Assembly: GCA_035292505.1 (NCBI GenBank)
Contig: DATDQA010000238.1
Span: 1-24,115, forward strand
DNA length: 24,115 nucleotides
Direction: 5' to 3'
Origin: DATDQA01 sp035292505
Lineage (GTDB): Bacteria > Bacteroidota > Bacteroidia > Chitinophagales > Saprospiraceae
Both the position numbers and the translations under genes were made by a program. Of this stretch, positions 1-9,300 are shown piece by piece (position 1 is the stretch's first letter; each line of letters opens with the position of its first letter). Under the pieces are notes generated by a model. That model saw nothing but the letters and a program-made list of their open reading frames with translations, searched no databases and was not told the DNA's origin.

Positions 1-2535
1 ACAAAGTGTGCGTCGATCACGCAGAATTATAGATTCGGTTCCACCGCTCGTAACAAGATCAGAAGCACCAGATATATCAAATATTTGGAAGGTTTCAGCT
101 ATCACGGTCCAACCTGGACTATTAGGATCATTACCAATATATGAGTCATTACATAAAAAATCAAATCCACTTTCTAGTATATTAATCATAAACGTACTTG
201 GTCGAAAAAAATTAATTGTACTATCGATTCGACCACAAACAAGCAGTTTATTATGTATAGGATTTTGTAACTCTCTAAAAGTAGAAGGAAGAGCATATTT
301 TGCGGGAATATCAAGAGCATTACCGTTTTTGTCGAACCACATTAAAACGCCAGAACCTCCACTATTACCACTTACTGCAATAGAATCGCCATAAAATGAT
401 ATGCCTGTTGCCTCGATACCATTATAACTTCTATTCCATATAGGCACTCCAAGACTATCAAACTTTGTTATATACATTTTAGTCAACATATTATTATCAG
501 ATTGATTGGATATGCCATAGAAATAAAAGGAATCTTGCACAACTTCTAAAATATAATCATTATCGCCGCTTGAACTCGGTCTGATTTGCTTAGTCCACAT
601 TAGCGCTCCATTTACATTGTGTTTAGCAAAATACCATTGTCCGCCGCCTGTATTTCCAGTTTGACCTGACACATAAATATGACCTGCATTATCTGCTGTA
701 ATATCATTGATCGCCATCGTGTATGTTTCACCTGACTCCCGAATTCTCTTTGCCCATTGTTTTGTCCCTGAAGAATCATACTTTATCAAATTATAGTAAT
801 CTTCTCCTTCGAAAGATTGACGATATGCTACAATAATGTCTCCGTTAGACGTAACCTCGAATCCAGCGCCTCGTCCCAGTGTATAGAATTGAATAGGTTC
901 ACTCACACTTTTAATCCAACTAACATTACCCTCTATATCTGCTTTAATAATACGTAGCGAATTGACATCATAAATAAAGCCCACTAAGACAGAACTACTA
1001 TCCATGCCATGCAATTCAATAATATCCACAGGTTCGTCAAAATGCAATTTTTTTGCCCACAAAAAATTTCCATGCATATCTGTGGCCATTAATGCGATAT
1101 CATAATAATTTACTCCGAATCCGCATTTAGCTGCTGAAATAATTCTGCTGCCAACAACGTCACAAGACACAATTTCAAGGTGATTACATCCTCCTTCCAC
1201 TTCTCGATAGACACTAATAAACTCATCATATAGCGGTGGGTAGTCCGTTGATGTTCTTATGAACTTGCTTAACGGGGATGAGGCATTTGATCCACAAAGC
1301 GACGCTACTTGTAACTCGTACAATGTTTCCGGAAATAAATTTGCAACGGTAATCTCCGTTTCAGAAGTAATCAGTTCCGGCTCCCAGACTTCCCCTACTT
1401 CGCGAAACTTAATGGAATACTCCGTCGCCGTGATCACTTCATTCCAAATCAATGAGATCGTTGTTCCTGTAGTCCTTACGATATACAGTTCAGTGGGACT
1501 ATCACACATATTTCCTAAACTAATTCCTATACAATGCGTCGACCCTCCACATTGATTTGATGCACTCAAGCATATTGTATAGACTCCAACTATATCGTAC
1601 GTGTGGACCACGTTCGTATCGGCACTCCCAAGCCCATCTCCAAAGTCCCACGCATAACTCTCCCCATTCGGCGTCGTATTCTGAAAGCTCACTTCCAGAC
1701 CATCGACCGAATATGTAAAAGAAGGTGCTGGTTGTGTACCGATATTGGGAATGGTCACAGTTTCTATTTCCTGACAACCCATTGCATCAGTAACTGTCAC
1801 AGAGTAAGTACCTTCTGTCAAGTCAGTCGCAGTGCCTTCTGGCTGGGCGGGAAATGTGCTCCACTCATAGGTATACGGTGCTGAGCCCTCCAGGACAAGC
1901 ACTATCGCACTTCCTGTGCCCTGGTCACATGTATCCGGCTGTATGCTTATCACAATAGACACCCCGTTGCTCTCTGATACCGTGATACCCAGAAATTCAA
2001 TATTATTTTCTTCAGAGAGTTCATTTACAGTATTCTGCGGATCCGCCTTCACAAGGATGTAGTATTCTCCCGCCGGGAGATCTTCAGGTAGTTCTACAGT
2101 CTCATTGATTTCTATAGAACCTGCAGGATCAATACTTTGGAGGTACTGAACCAGTAAGAGGTCATCTGTATCATTATAGATCGTGTCGGCAGAAAGTCTG
2201 ACTTCGTTGACATAACTTCCTGTGGCCAGATTTCCTAAATTATCTTGAATGATAGTGATCTCGAATGTAGCAGATTGGCATAAGTCGGCAGCACTGACAT
2301 CCAAATCGGCGATGATGATATCTGGTTGAGCAATCACATCAGATGTAATGATCTCACAGATACGATTTCCGAGCTCGTCGTAGCAATATTCTACGACTGT
2401 GCCCGCATCATATGTAACATACCTTAATCTTCCTATATTGTCATATTCATATGCGATGTTACTAATACTCTGTGATTCGATTTTGAACGGTATAACAATC
2501 AAGCCTACTATTATACTCGTGATGAAATGTTTCAT
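1..2535 (-). CDS. Secreted mosaic protein with YD repeat, CARDB, SprB-like, PKD, FN3 and propeller-like region (3' end outside window)
   Basis: An open frame of 845 codons runs from ATG at 2535 to the left edge without a stop, so the C-terminus is missing. The N-terminus (MKHFITSIIVGLIVIPF) is a Sec signal peptide, probably cleaved near residue 22. Residues 28-58 form one RHS/YD unit (YEYDNIGRL, then YCYDELGNR). A CARDB-like domain follows at about 65-175 (ending NELSEENNIEF), then a SprB-like repeat at about 185-260, a PKD domain with YAWDFGDG at about 265-330, and an FN3 domain at about 345-425. From about 445 onward the sequence has repeated W-rich blades (LWAKKL, SWIKSV, QWAKRI, MWTKQI, IWNRSY), resembling Bacteroidetes secreted propeller regions. 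Such proteins often end in a T9SS sorting domain, which cannot be seen here. The start lies 33 bp after the stop of the upstream RHS gene, so co-transcription is likely. The role is unknown; surface adhesion or binding is inferred. The last ~1.2 kb is visibly AT-rich. Confidence 0.85.
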   Translation of the reverse strand, partial: MKHFITSIIVGLIVIPFKIESQSISNIAYEYDNIGRLRYVTYDAGTVVEYCYDELGNRICEIITSDVIAQPDIIIADLDVSAADLCQSATFEITIIQDNLGNLATGSYVNEVRLSADTIYNDTDDLLLVQYLQSIDPAGSIEINETVELPEDLPAGEYYILVKADPQNTVNELSEENNIEFLGITVSESNGVSIVISIQPDTCDQGTGSAIVLVLEGSAPYTYEWSTFPAQPEGTATDLTEGTYSVTVTDAMGCQEIETVTIPNIGTQPAPSFTYSVDGLEVSFQNTTPNGESYAWDFGDGLGSADTNVVHTYDIVGVYTICLSASNQCGGSTHCIGISLGNMCDSPTELYIVRTTGTTISLIWNEVITATEYSIKFREVGEVWEPELITSETEITVANLFPETLYELQVASLCGSNASSPLSKFIRTSTDYPPLYDEFISVYREVEGGCNHLEIVSCDVVGSRIISAAKCGFGVNYYDIALMATDMHGNFLWAKKLHFDEPVDIIELHGMDSSSVLVGFIYDVNSLRIIKADIEGNVSWIKSVSEPIQFYTLGRGAGFEVTSNGDIIVAYRQSFEGEDYYNLIKYDSSGTKQWAKRIRESGETYTMAINDITADNAGHIYVSGQTGNTGGGQWYFAKHNVNGALMWTKQIRPSSSGDNDYILEVVQDSFYFYGISNQSDNNMLTKMYITKFDSLGVPIWNRSYNGIEATGISFYGDSIAVSGNSGGSGVLMWFDKNGNALDIPAKYALPSTFRELQNPIHNKLLVCGRIDSTINFFRPSTFMINILESGFDFLCNDSYIGNDPNSPGWTVIAETFQIFDISGASDLVTSGGTESIILRDRRTLC

Positions 2536-2568
2536 ATTTGTGACCGTTAGTATATTAATTTAAATAAA

Positions 2569-3069
2569 TTAACGAAGCCTACCTCTTCGTTCTGCAATGA
2601 GCGCCTTTCCACCTGTCTTTGAGTTCTTGCGCATTTCTAGAATTTCAACCGCAGTATTCCTTGCCGTATTCTCAAAACCGAGTGCCAAACTAAATGCCAG
2701 CTTGTCTCCTCCGTTCATTATTGAATTAGCCGCTTTTTGGTTAAGGTTGCCATACTCGGTGAATAATATATCAAATGTCTTGATTGGGTTGGTTTGGCTC
2801 ATTTCTATAAATAATCCTGGACCTAAGTCCACATCGGTTCCTATAGTATTTGAAACTATATCTTGCATAAATTCTGGTGTGCCAAATAATCCAAAACCAG
2901 CAATGAGACTCAAGCTTGCATACGAGGTTGTTGCCGCGGCCATACTAAATAATATTGATGCAGGAAGCACAATTTGTTCAACTGCTGCGTCTTTATAATC
3001 TCCTTTTGAAATAAGGTATCCGGTTTCTATATATGATTCAACCAAATCAAATAAAATGCCATATGAATT
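2569..3069 (-). other. Variable C-terminal tip of the RHS protein
   Basis: This is the coding segment after the conserved RHS core boundary DPSGL, 166 residues (1996-2161 from the ATG at 9054). It has a long hydrophobic stretch (VLPASILFSMAAATT followed by SLSLIAGFGLFG) that could be one or two membrane-inserting helices, and a basic end (RKNSKTGGKALIAERRGRLR). I recognise no nuclease, deaminase, ADP-ribosyltransferase or protease motif. A sampled line here (2761-2820) is about 33% GC, against about 47% in a YD-repeat line (4501-4560), as expected for an exchangeable tip. Toxin function is an inference from the family architecture only. Confidence 0.55.
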
Positions 3070-6000
3070 TAATCCAGATGGATCAATATTGACATTGGGG
3101 GAGTTACTACAATATGTATAAAGGTTTGTAGACCATATCGGATCTTCGTTTATAAATCTTCCTAAATTCGAATTGTAAAATCTAGCTCTTAAAAAGTATG
3201 CCCCTTCTAATTCCAGTAGTATACCGTGAAGGCCCAAAAACTGAAAAGAGTTTATATCGTTCTCTTGCTTAACTATTAGATTTCCAAATACATCGTATTG
3301 GTATTTATGCGTAAAAGTTCCATCCTCATCTGTCATCGCAATCGTACTCCCTCTGAAATCTCCATGATAGTATCTCGTCGAATTGTCCGGTTTTATCCGT
3401 GAAATCAATCCAAGCCCATAGACGTAGTAATTCTCAGGGTCGTTGTTGAGGTTTGTTTCTATCAGGATCTGACTCATTCCCAGGATATCAAGCACATACT
3501 TTTTGCCTACTCCGTTTATGATTGAAGATCTTCTGTGACCAAGGCCATCATAGGTATATGTTGCGTTTACGTCTCCCTCGATTCCGATTAACATATCATG
3601 ACTATCCCATGAATATGTACGACCTGCTCCCGAGATCAGGTTTCCATTGTCATCGAAGGAGTAGTTATTACTTCCGTTTGTCGTAATGGTATTGTCGTCG
3701 TTGTATGTACTCGTAGTATTAGACGCCGGTAATTCAGGCTCCGGAAATGGTTCGGTTTTCCGTTCTACAAGATGATTCCCATTAGGGGCCAAGACATATC
3801 CGTATGCCGTAATGATTTCTGATCCATGTCTTGTAACGGAACTATCCATGCGGCCGGCACTATCATAGAAATACTCGGTGAGGACCCCATTGGGGTAGGT
3901 GATATGATCTATACGCCCGTCATCCAGGTAGAAATATTCCGTTTCATTTCCGTTCCAGTCCTCGACAGTTTTGAGACGATCATTTGCATCGTAGCTATAG
4001 TCTACATCTTTACCGGTCCCTGGATAGATGACCTTTGTGACATTGCTATTATGGTCATATTCATACTGCACTATCGCTCCATCATAGTCAGTAGAGGTGA
4101 TTCTATGTAGATTGTCATATCCATACGTGAGCACCTTTCCATTTTTGGCGACCGTCTTCAGGCGGTTTTGCGTGTCATATGTGAAAGACGCATATCCATT
4201 TGCCTTCAGGTTTCCATCGGCGTGATAGGTATACTGTAAAAACTCACCATCAGGTTTCTTGATCTTCATCAGCTTCCCTTCCAGATCATAGAAATAGGAC
4301 TTCTTGTCCCCCTCAAATTCAACTGATTTCAGCCAGTCGAAATAGTCATATTCCATGTGTGTTACTTTCCCTTTAGCATTTATGACATCAGTAAGGTTCC
4401 CATTGTTGTCATATGCAAACTGGGTCACATAGCTCATCGGGTCTGTGATCGTTTTGATAAAGTCGCGGTCATGATAGGTGTAACTCGAAATATGGCCATT
4501 CGGATCCTCACTTGTTTTTAATCTTCCCACCGGATCATAAGTGGCATGAGAGGATATGCCCAGAGGACTATTCACTGATTTGACGAATCCCAATGCATCG
4601 TATTCGTATGTTACTGTAATCCCTTCCGGATTGGTGACGGTTTTTACTTGTCCATAGACATTGTAAGACATCGTCGTACTTCCGATTGGTGCATTTACCG
4701 AAGTCAGATTACCCTCATCATAATCAAACGTTGTGAGTAAGTTTCTCGGGTTCACGTATGTCTCTATGTCATTAAGCGCCGTATAAGTGAACTCATGTTC
4801 TACACCCAAGGGCTGTATGATCCGGGTGACGTTGCCATTCTCGTCATACTCATATTGCGTAGTAATACCGTCGATCGTCACTGCAGTCGGCAGGGTTGGA
4901 TTCTGGAGGTCGTTATACTGCGCCTGCTCCAATACATTTGTCGGGGTGCTCATGTGGGTTGTTTTCCCCAGCCCGTTTGATTCGTAATCGTAGGTATAGG
5001 TTTTGCTCCCATCAAAGATGCTCACGGAAGAAGACGTCTCTCCTGATGGCACACCATCCAGCTCCCAGTTGACTTGCTGTGAAGACAGAGCGCCATTCGG
5101 GCCATTCGTCGTTGATGCCTGTAATTTTCTCTGATAGTATGTGTTATTCACAAAATTCCCATTGGGTAGCGTGATGATCTTCAGCAAGTGCTTACCGGTG
5201 TCATGGTTGAAATAATTATACGTTGTTGAAAGGGGTGTTGCCCCTTCAAAAAACTTGTAAGACATCAGATCCTGTCCTGAAGGACCTCCATGTGCGAATT
5301 GAACTTTCCTGTTCAGAGGATCTTTCACTTCATAAATTCTACAGGTGTTTTGATAATACGAGAAGTTCAGCTTCTTTGCATTCGTTCCCAGCACTTCTTT
5401 TAGCCTGATCCCTCCTCCTGCATAGTCCTCGTAGCTCAGTTGTATCTTATTGTAATTCCGATCCTCGATCTTCGTCATCACATATGGCCAATCCGGATTT
5501 GCTGAGTTACGCTGTTCGAACGTATATTTTATTTGATTTTTTTTTGTGATCACATACGTGTCTTCCTCTGCATCATAAACAATATCGTCGTATAGGCCTT
5601 GCGTAACAGCTGTCAGATTGTTTCCATCCTGTTCATATACGTGAATAGCGCCACCTGGCCAGAAGATAGCAATGCGATCAGGTTGTGTAGTTCCATTTGG
5701 ATGAGTCCATCCGTCGATCTTCACGATATAGCTATTGTAAGAATGACTCCATCCCGGTCCCAATGGGCGAAACGAGATCCACTGATCATTATACCAGACG
5801 CAAAACAGTTCTTCGGGCAATTCCGTGAGAAATGAATTGTAGTTGTGTGCAAAGACCAGAGGAAGATTTCTGCCAGGTATGACAAAACTCGTTTTGCTAT
5901 ACTGGTCAAAGTTTGCATCAGAAACCGACAGATAGCGACCTAGATTGGCGGGCGTGTAGTTGCCAGGGTTAAAAAAATCTTCAGCATCCGGTTCAGGTAT

Positions 6001-9000
6001 ATTGCATTCTTCACATTGCGTCATCAGTCTATGGAGCATGATAAACACCTGCTCCCTGGTTGCATTCTGGTCAGGATTAAAGTTACCCGTATGTCCATTG
6101 ACAATCCCAAGCTCAGCACACTTTGCAATGTGCAAAAATTCAGGATGCGTACCGGGCACATCTGCAAAGGGAACGAAAAAGGCATCCTTGTTGAAATCAA
6201 ATGCCTCCACGATCACCTTGCACACCTGTCCCCGTGTGACCGTGGATCCTGGATTATAGTTGAAAAATCTCCTGTAGAACGGTGATATACCATCGCCATA
6301 CTCCAGATAGCTCAAGACCTTCCCATAGCGTGCATAGGCTTGATTCTCCTGATCCTGCATATCCCCGAACGGTACCGGAAAATTGTCAGCAGGAGTTGGT
6401 GCATTTGGATCGAATCCATAAAGGCATAAAAACACAACCATGGCCAGATCTTCTTTGATGATAGGATCCGAAGGGTGTACATCACCTTCGGCAGGCTGCT
6501 GGATGACGCCGTTTTGACAGAAGTATTGTACGGCCTGATAGGATTCTGTATTTGAAGGGGGTGGGTTTGTAATATCACATTGACCACCTTCTCCGAGAAT
6601 ATTGAAATTCAGTGGATTTAGAAATTCACCGTCGTTTACCTCATACCAGACGCTTTCACCATCGACTATAAATCGAATCAGAATGCGGTAAATACCTTGA
6701 TCAGAAATAATAGAATCTGTGGAATGAGACAATACAACTAAGCCGTCTTCTGCCAATAGGATATCTGGCTCAGCATCCAGTACTGCAATGTCCGCGCCTA
6801 GCTGAGTTTGCAAGACCATTTCCACAGTTCCGTAAAAATCCGCAAAGCCATTGTTGACCACGGTAGCCTCAAACTCCGCAGGCATGCCCATCGCGGGACT
6901 ATTGGGATCGATATTAATGCCCGAAGCAAGTTCTAAAATAAATGATTCAGGATTCGAAATATGAAGATATGCATCACTGAAATCCTCTTCAGGTCCATTT
7001 GGGTGTCGATAAATCTTGATCTTGTAGTCCCCAGGAATGATATCCTCAGGAATGGTATATGGACCATTGTAGTGTCCGTCATTTACAATGTTGGCCACAA
7101 TTACATCAATAACTTGCTCTGAAGCAGTAACGAGTTCTAATGATACATTCTGAATATTGCCAGATGAAGTCCATGTGAAATCGGTGATTTCGTCACCGCC
7201 TTCGAACGATACAGGTCCATTAGGGTATGTAAGTGTCAATGAGTTTTCTATAATGTCTATTGTAGTTGGATTCGTAAATGAACCAAATGGATTTATGGGC
7301 ACGAGGTAGCTTGGGCCAAGGCCGTTTGATTGATATCTTAGTTCAACAGACACCTCTTCTCCAACATGGTCTTCATCTGGCTGAAACTGATATGCAATAT
7401 CTACTTCGGATCCTGCTTCAATGAGAAAAGAACCTAAGTCTTCGGCCGGTGACGCATCGTTTACAATCAAATACAGAGATCCATCCCAATCCTGATTTCC
7501 GAGATTGTCGACCGTCGTTGTGAATGCATAGGTCTCTCCTTCATACAGCATATCCTCACCAAAGGACAACGGAGCGCTCATCTCCAGTCCAAAAGCTCCA
7601 ATCTCAAAAAGGTTTACACCCGATTCGGCCGTGCCACCAACATTATTTGCACGAACCACCCATCTATAAATATGTTCATCTACAAGATCCTCGTCACTTG
7701 TGTATGTATATTCGTCAACGTCTCCGACGTCCATGTAGTCAAGAAGTATTTCGTCTGTTGTGGTATCCCGGAGTCTGATTTCGTACGTGGCGAGCCCATC
7801 CGGATTATTTTTGTCCCACGCAAACGAGACAGAGGAGGTTCCAGAATTGAGTGATTCACCATTCTGAGGTGATACCAGTGTTGGCGGGACTAAATCCGTA
7901 TAGATAGAAAACAAACCTGAGCCATCTTCGACAATATTTCCATCAGCATCCGGTATTGTATATGCTACAAATACCTCTACACTACTTGAGTTCAGGGTAA
8001 AGTTGTTGAGCGACCAAATCAAACTTCCATCATCAGATGTACTATTTGAAATTGTAATCTCTTGCCCACCATTTACCGTGTAATAAACCCTCACAGGACA
8101 TTCGGTGCCTTGAAGCGAACCTGTCCATTGTATATTGAGCAGCCCGCCGGTATAAAATGTTCCTGGATCCGGATTGGTAATATTTATTGTTGCTCCGTCT
8201 GAACAAGGTGGATCAACTGTAATGGTTTTATAATGGGTAATTGTTCCATCCACACTCTGCGTTGGTGTGCAATCATTGGCATGCACCCAATCATCATAGT
8301 CATTGTTGCTTGCGTTGCCATAAACATAAATTCTATAGACGCCGGGCACCACATCTACAGTTTCATTAACAGAAACTACTTCAGGTCCATCATCCGGATC
8401 TATTAAAAGAAATGGATTGCCGATTTCAAGAGTATTGCCTGGATTTCCTTGTTCTGTCATGAACACAAATACCGTACCGTACCATTGCTGATTTACAGCA
8501 TTTACTGAAAAGGGAACTTCCAGTTCTTCGTTCATGGTCACATGTGATGGCGAATTGATGCACGTGGCAAATTCCAAAAAGGGATCGGGAGTGCTGGCGA
8601 TAATCTCTACGGGCCCAGCGTAATATCCTTCATTATTTCCATTGTCCACATGTATAAGAGCATAGTAGTCTATGACGCCGTTGTAAAAATTAGAGGGAAT
8701 GGGTACACTAATACTAATTGTACTTGCACCTACGCTATAATCTACTGGCCCACCAACAACTGTACCACATACTCCTGTTTTTTTGATCCAGGCTGTCCCG
8801 GAAGTAGAGAATGTCCCACTACATTTTCTGATCTGAAATACAAAATGCGTACTAGTAATATTGTCCAATTTCAGTTTCAGCACTTCATCTCCAAGGATAT
8901 GGTAACCTGCGCAGACCCCCATATCAGCTAAAGGGCATACAGTAAAAACATCCTGTGGTGGATCGCTGCTGTAGTCCGTTTGGGCACTACAAAACATATT

Positions 9001-9054
9001 GAATGACAAGAACAGAAGGAAAGCAGTAATTAGTCTACTCATAAAGATGTTCAT
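2569..9054 (-). CDS. Giant secreted SLH-domain RHS/YD-repeat protein with unrecognised C-terminal tip
   Basis: RHS proteins form a large beta-cocoon shell around a variable C-terminal tip that is often a toxin. I chose the ATG at 9054 because it opens with a clean Sec signal peptide (hydrophobic LITAFLLFLSF, cleavage near CSAQ); 9042 would also work, and the frame opens at 9120. Numbered from 9054, residues about 30-850 hold several beta-sandwich modules, including FN3-like and Kre9/KNH-like ones (SFAWDKNNPDG, DFTWTSSGNIQ). Residues about 855-1014 are S-layer homology repeats (FADVPGTHPEF, GIVNGHTGNFNPDQ). A DUF6531-like RHS entry domain follows at about 1044-1110 (GWSHSYNSY), then many YD repeats at about 1355-1920. 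The core motif RARFYNSNLGRFINEDPI leads to DPSGL, ending at residue 1995. The final 166 residues are the variable tip. SLH next to RHS in a Gram-negative is unusual. There is no T9SS tail, so export beyond the periplasm is unexplained. No small immunity-like gene follows directly. Confidence 0.9.
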   Translation of the reverse strand: MNIFMSRLITAFLLFLSFNMFCSAQTDYSSDPPQDVFTVCPLADMGVCAGYHILGDEVLKLKLDNITSTHFVFQIRKCSGTFSTSGTAWIKKTGVCGTVVGGPVDYSVGASTISISVPIPSNFYNGVIDYYALIHVDNGNNEGYYAGPVEIIASTPDPFLEFATCINSPSHVTMNEELEVPFSVNAVNQQWYGTVFVFMTEQGNPGNTLEIGNPFLLIDPDDGPEVVSVNETVDVVPGVYRIYVYGNASNNDYDDWVHANDCTPTQSVDGTITHYKTITVDPPCSDGATINITNPDPGTFYTGGLLNIQWTGSLQGTECPVRVYYTVNGGQEITISNSTSDDGSLIWSLNNFTLNSSSVEVFVAYTIPDADGNIVEDGSGLFSIYTDLVPPTLVSPQNGESLNSGTSSVSFAWDKNNPDGLATYEIRLRDTTTDEILLDYMDVGDVDEYTYTSDEDLVDEHIYRWVVRANNVGGTAESGVNLFEIGAFGLEMSAPLSFGEDMLYEGETYAFTTTVDNLGNQDWDGSLYLIVNDASPAEDLGSFLIEAGSEVDIAYQFQPDEDHVGEEVSVELRYQSNGLGPSYLVPINPFGSFTNPTTIDIIENSLTLTYPNGPVSFEGGDEITDFTWTSSGNIQNVSLELVTASEQVIDVIVANIVNDGHYNGPYTIPEDIIPGDYKIKIYRHPNGPEEDFSDAYLHISNPESFILELASGINIDPNSPAMGMPAEFEATVVNNGFADFYGTVEMVLQTQLGADIAVLDAEPDILLAEDGLVVLSHSTDSIISDQGIYRILIRFIVDGESVWYEVNDGEFLNPLNFNILGEGGQCDITNPPPSNTESYQAVQYFCQNGVIQQPAEGDVHPSDPIIKEDLAMVVFLCLYGFDPNAPTPADNFPVPFGDMQDQENQAYARYGKVLSYLEYGDGISPFYRRFFNYNPGSTVTRGQVCKVIVEAFDFNKDAFFVPFADVPGTHPEFLHIAKCAELGIVNGHTGNFNPDQNATREQVFIMLHRLMTQCEECNIPEPDAEDFFNPGNYTPANLGRYLSVSDANFDQYSKTSFVIPGRNLPLVFAHNYNSFLTELPEELFCVWYNDQWISFRPLGPGWSHSYNSYIVKIDGWTHPNGTTQPDRIAIFWPGGAIHVYEQDGNNLTAVTQGLYDDIVYDAEEDTYVITKKNQIKYTFEQRNSANPDWPYVMTKIEDRNYNKIQLSYEDYAGGGIRLKEVLGTNAKKLNFSYYQNTCRIYEVKDPLNRKVQFAHGGPSGQDLMSYKFFEGATPLSTTYNYFNHDTGKHLLKIITLPNGNFVNNTYYQRKLQASTTNGPNGALSSQQVNWELDGVPSGETSSSVSIFDGSKTYTYDYESNGLGKTTHMSTPTNVLEQAQYNDLQNPTLPTAVTIDGITTQYEYDENGNVTRIIQPLGVEHEFTYTALNDIETYVNPRNLLTTFDYDEGNLTSVNAPIGSTTMSYNVYGQVKTVTNPEGITVTYEYDALGFVKSVNSPLGISSHATYDPVGRLKTSEDPNGHISSYTYHDRDFIKTITDPMSYVTQFAYDNNGNLTDVINAKGKVTHMEYDYFDWLKSVEFEGDKKSYFYDLEGKLMKIKKPDGEFLQYTYHADGNLKANGYASFTYDTQNRLKTVAKNGKVLTYGYDNLHRITSTDYDGAIVQYEYDHNSNVTKVIYPGTGKDVDYSYDANDRLKTVEDWNGNETEYFYLDDGRIDHITYPNGVLTEYFYDSAGRMDSSVTRHGSEIITAYGYVLAPNGNHLVERKTEPFPEPELPASNTTSTYNDDNTITTNGSNNYSFDDNGNLISGAGRTYSWDSHDMLIGIEGDVNATYTYDGLGHRRSSIINGVGKKYVLDILGMSQILIETNLNNDPENYYVYGLGLISRIKPDNSTRYYHGDFRGSTIAMTDEDGTFTHKYQYDVFGNLIVKQENDINSFQFLGLHGILLELEGAYFLRARFYNSNLGRFINEDPIWSTNLYTYCSNSPNVNIDPSGLNSYGILFDLVESYIETGYLISKGDYKDAAVEQIVLPASILFSMAAATTSYASLSLIAGFGLFGTPEFMQDIVSNTIGTDVDLGPGLFIEMSQTNPIKTFDILFTEYGNLNQKAANSIMNGGDKLAFSLALGFENTARNTAVEILEMRKNSKTGGKALIAERRGRLR

Positions 9055-9073
9055 TGTGCCCTGGTATTTGAAA

Positions 9074-9225
9074 GGGCGTTCAAGTAAAATTGTGATCACA
9101 GTATACCAAAATTTCAACATTAGTATCTGTCTAAATCATAAACCAGGGTTAAAAGGACACGAACGCCCCAACTATTCCATCGAAATCTCTCAATATCTTC
9201 ACTTTACACGACTCCATGGGCGTTC
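9074..9225. promoter_or_regulatory. Three copies of GGGCGTTC in the divergent RHS / histidine kinase control region
   Basis: The 8-mer GGGCGTTC occurs at 9074-9081 (plus orientation, extending to GGGCGTTCAA at 9083), at 9161-9168 (inverted, read as GAACGCCC) and at 9218-9225 (plus, again extending to GGGCGTTCAA at 9227). The last copy is the loop of a perfect 7-bp inverted repeat, ACTCCAT at 9211-9217 and ATGGAGT at 9227-9233. I did not notice another copy in the window. LytTR regulators usually bind repeated short sites upstream of their targets and commonly control adjacent genes, so these are candidate operators for the response regulator at 12408. The copy at 9074 lies upstream of the chosen RHS start, which favours a start at 9054 or 9042 over 9120. 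Confidence 0.4.
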
Positions 9226-9292
9226 AATGGAGTTTTATTGGTGCCTTATATGCTTTTGATGGTCCATACTTTATAAAAGCAACTGTTGAGGC

Positions 9293-9300
9293 TATCTTTA
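9293..9300 (+). promoter_or_regulatory. Putative -7 promoter box TATCTTTA, 4 nt before the histidine kinase ATG
   Basis: TATCTTTA matches the Bacteroidetes -7 consensus TAnnTTTG at seven of eight positions. It ends 4 nt before the ATG at 9305, so a transcript starting at the usual distance would begin at or next to the start codon. No convincing TTG is seen about 20 nt upstream, which weakens the call. The same box at the same spacing occurs before the genes at 13874 and 23792. Confidence 0.4.

Noticed and set aside
2555..2572. AT-only inverted repeat (TTAATTT/AAATTAA) spanning the RHS stop codon
   Set aside because: A 7-bp stem of A/T pairs in AT-rich DNA is expected by chance and is not a convincing terminator.
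3200..5000. Regular near-repeats in the RHS gene that might suggest tandem DNA repeats
   Set aside because: They are diverged YD-repeat codons within the protein, not a nucleotide-level array or CRISPR.
9055..9120. 22-codon upstream extension of the RHS ORF to the ATG at 9120
   Set aside because: It would put an extra hydrophobic segment before the signal peptide and would cover one of the GGGCGTTC sites. The ATG at 9054 or 9042 gives a normal signal peptide.
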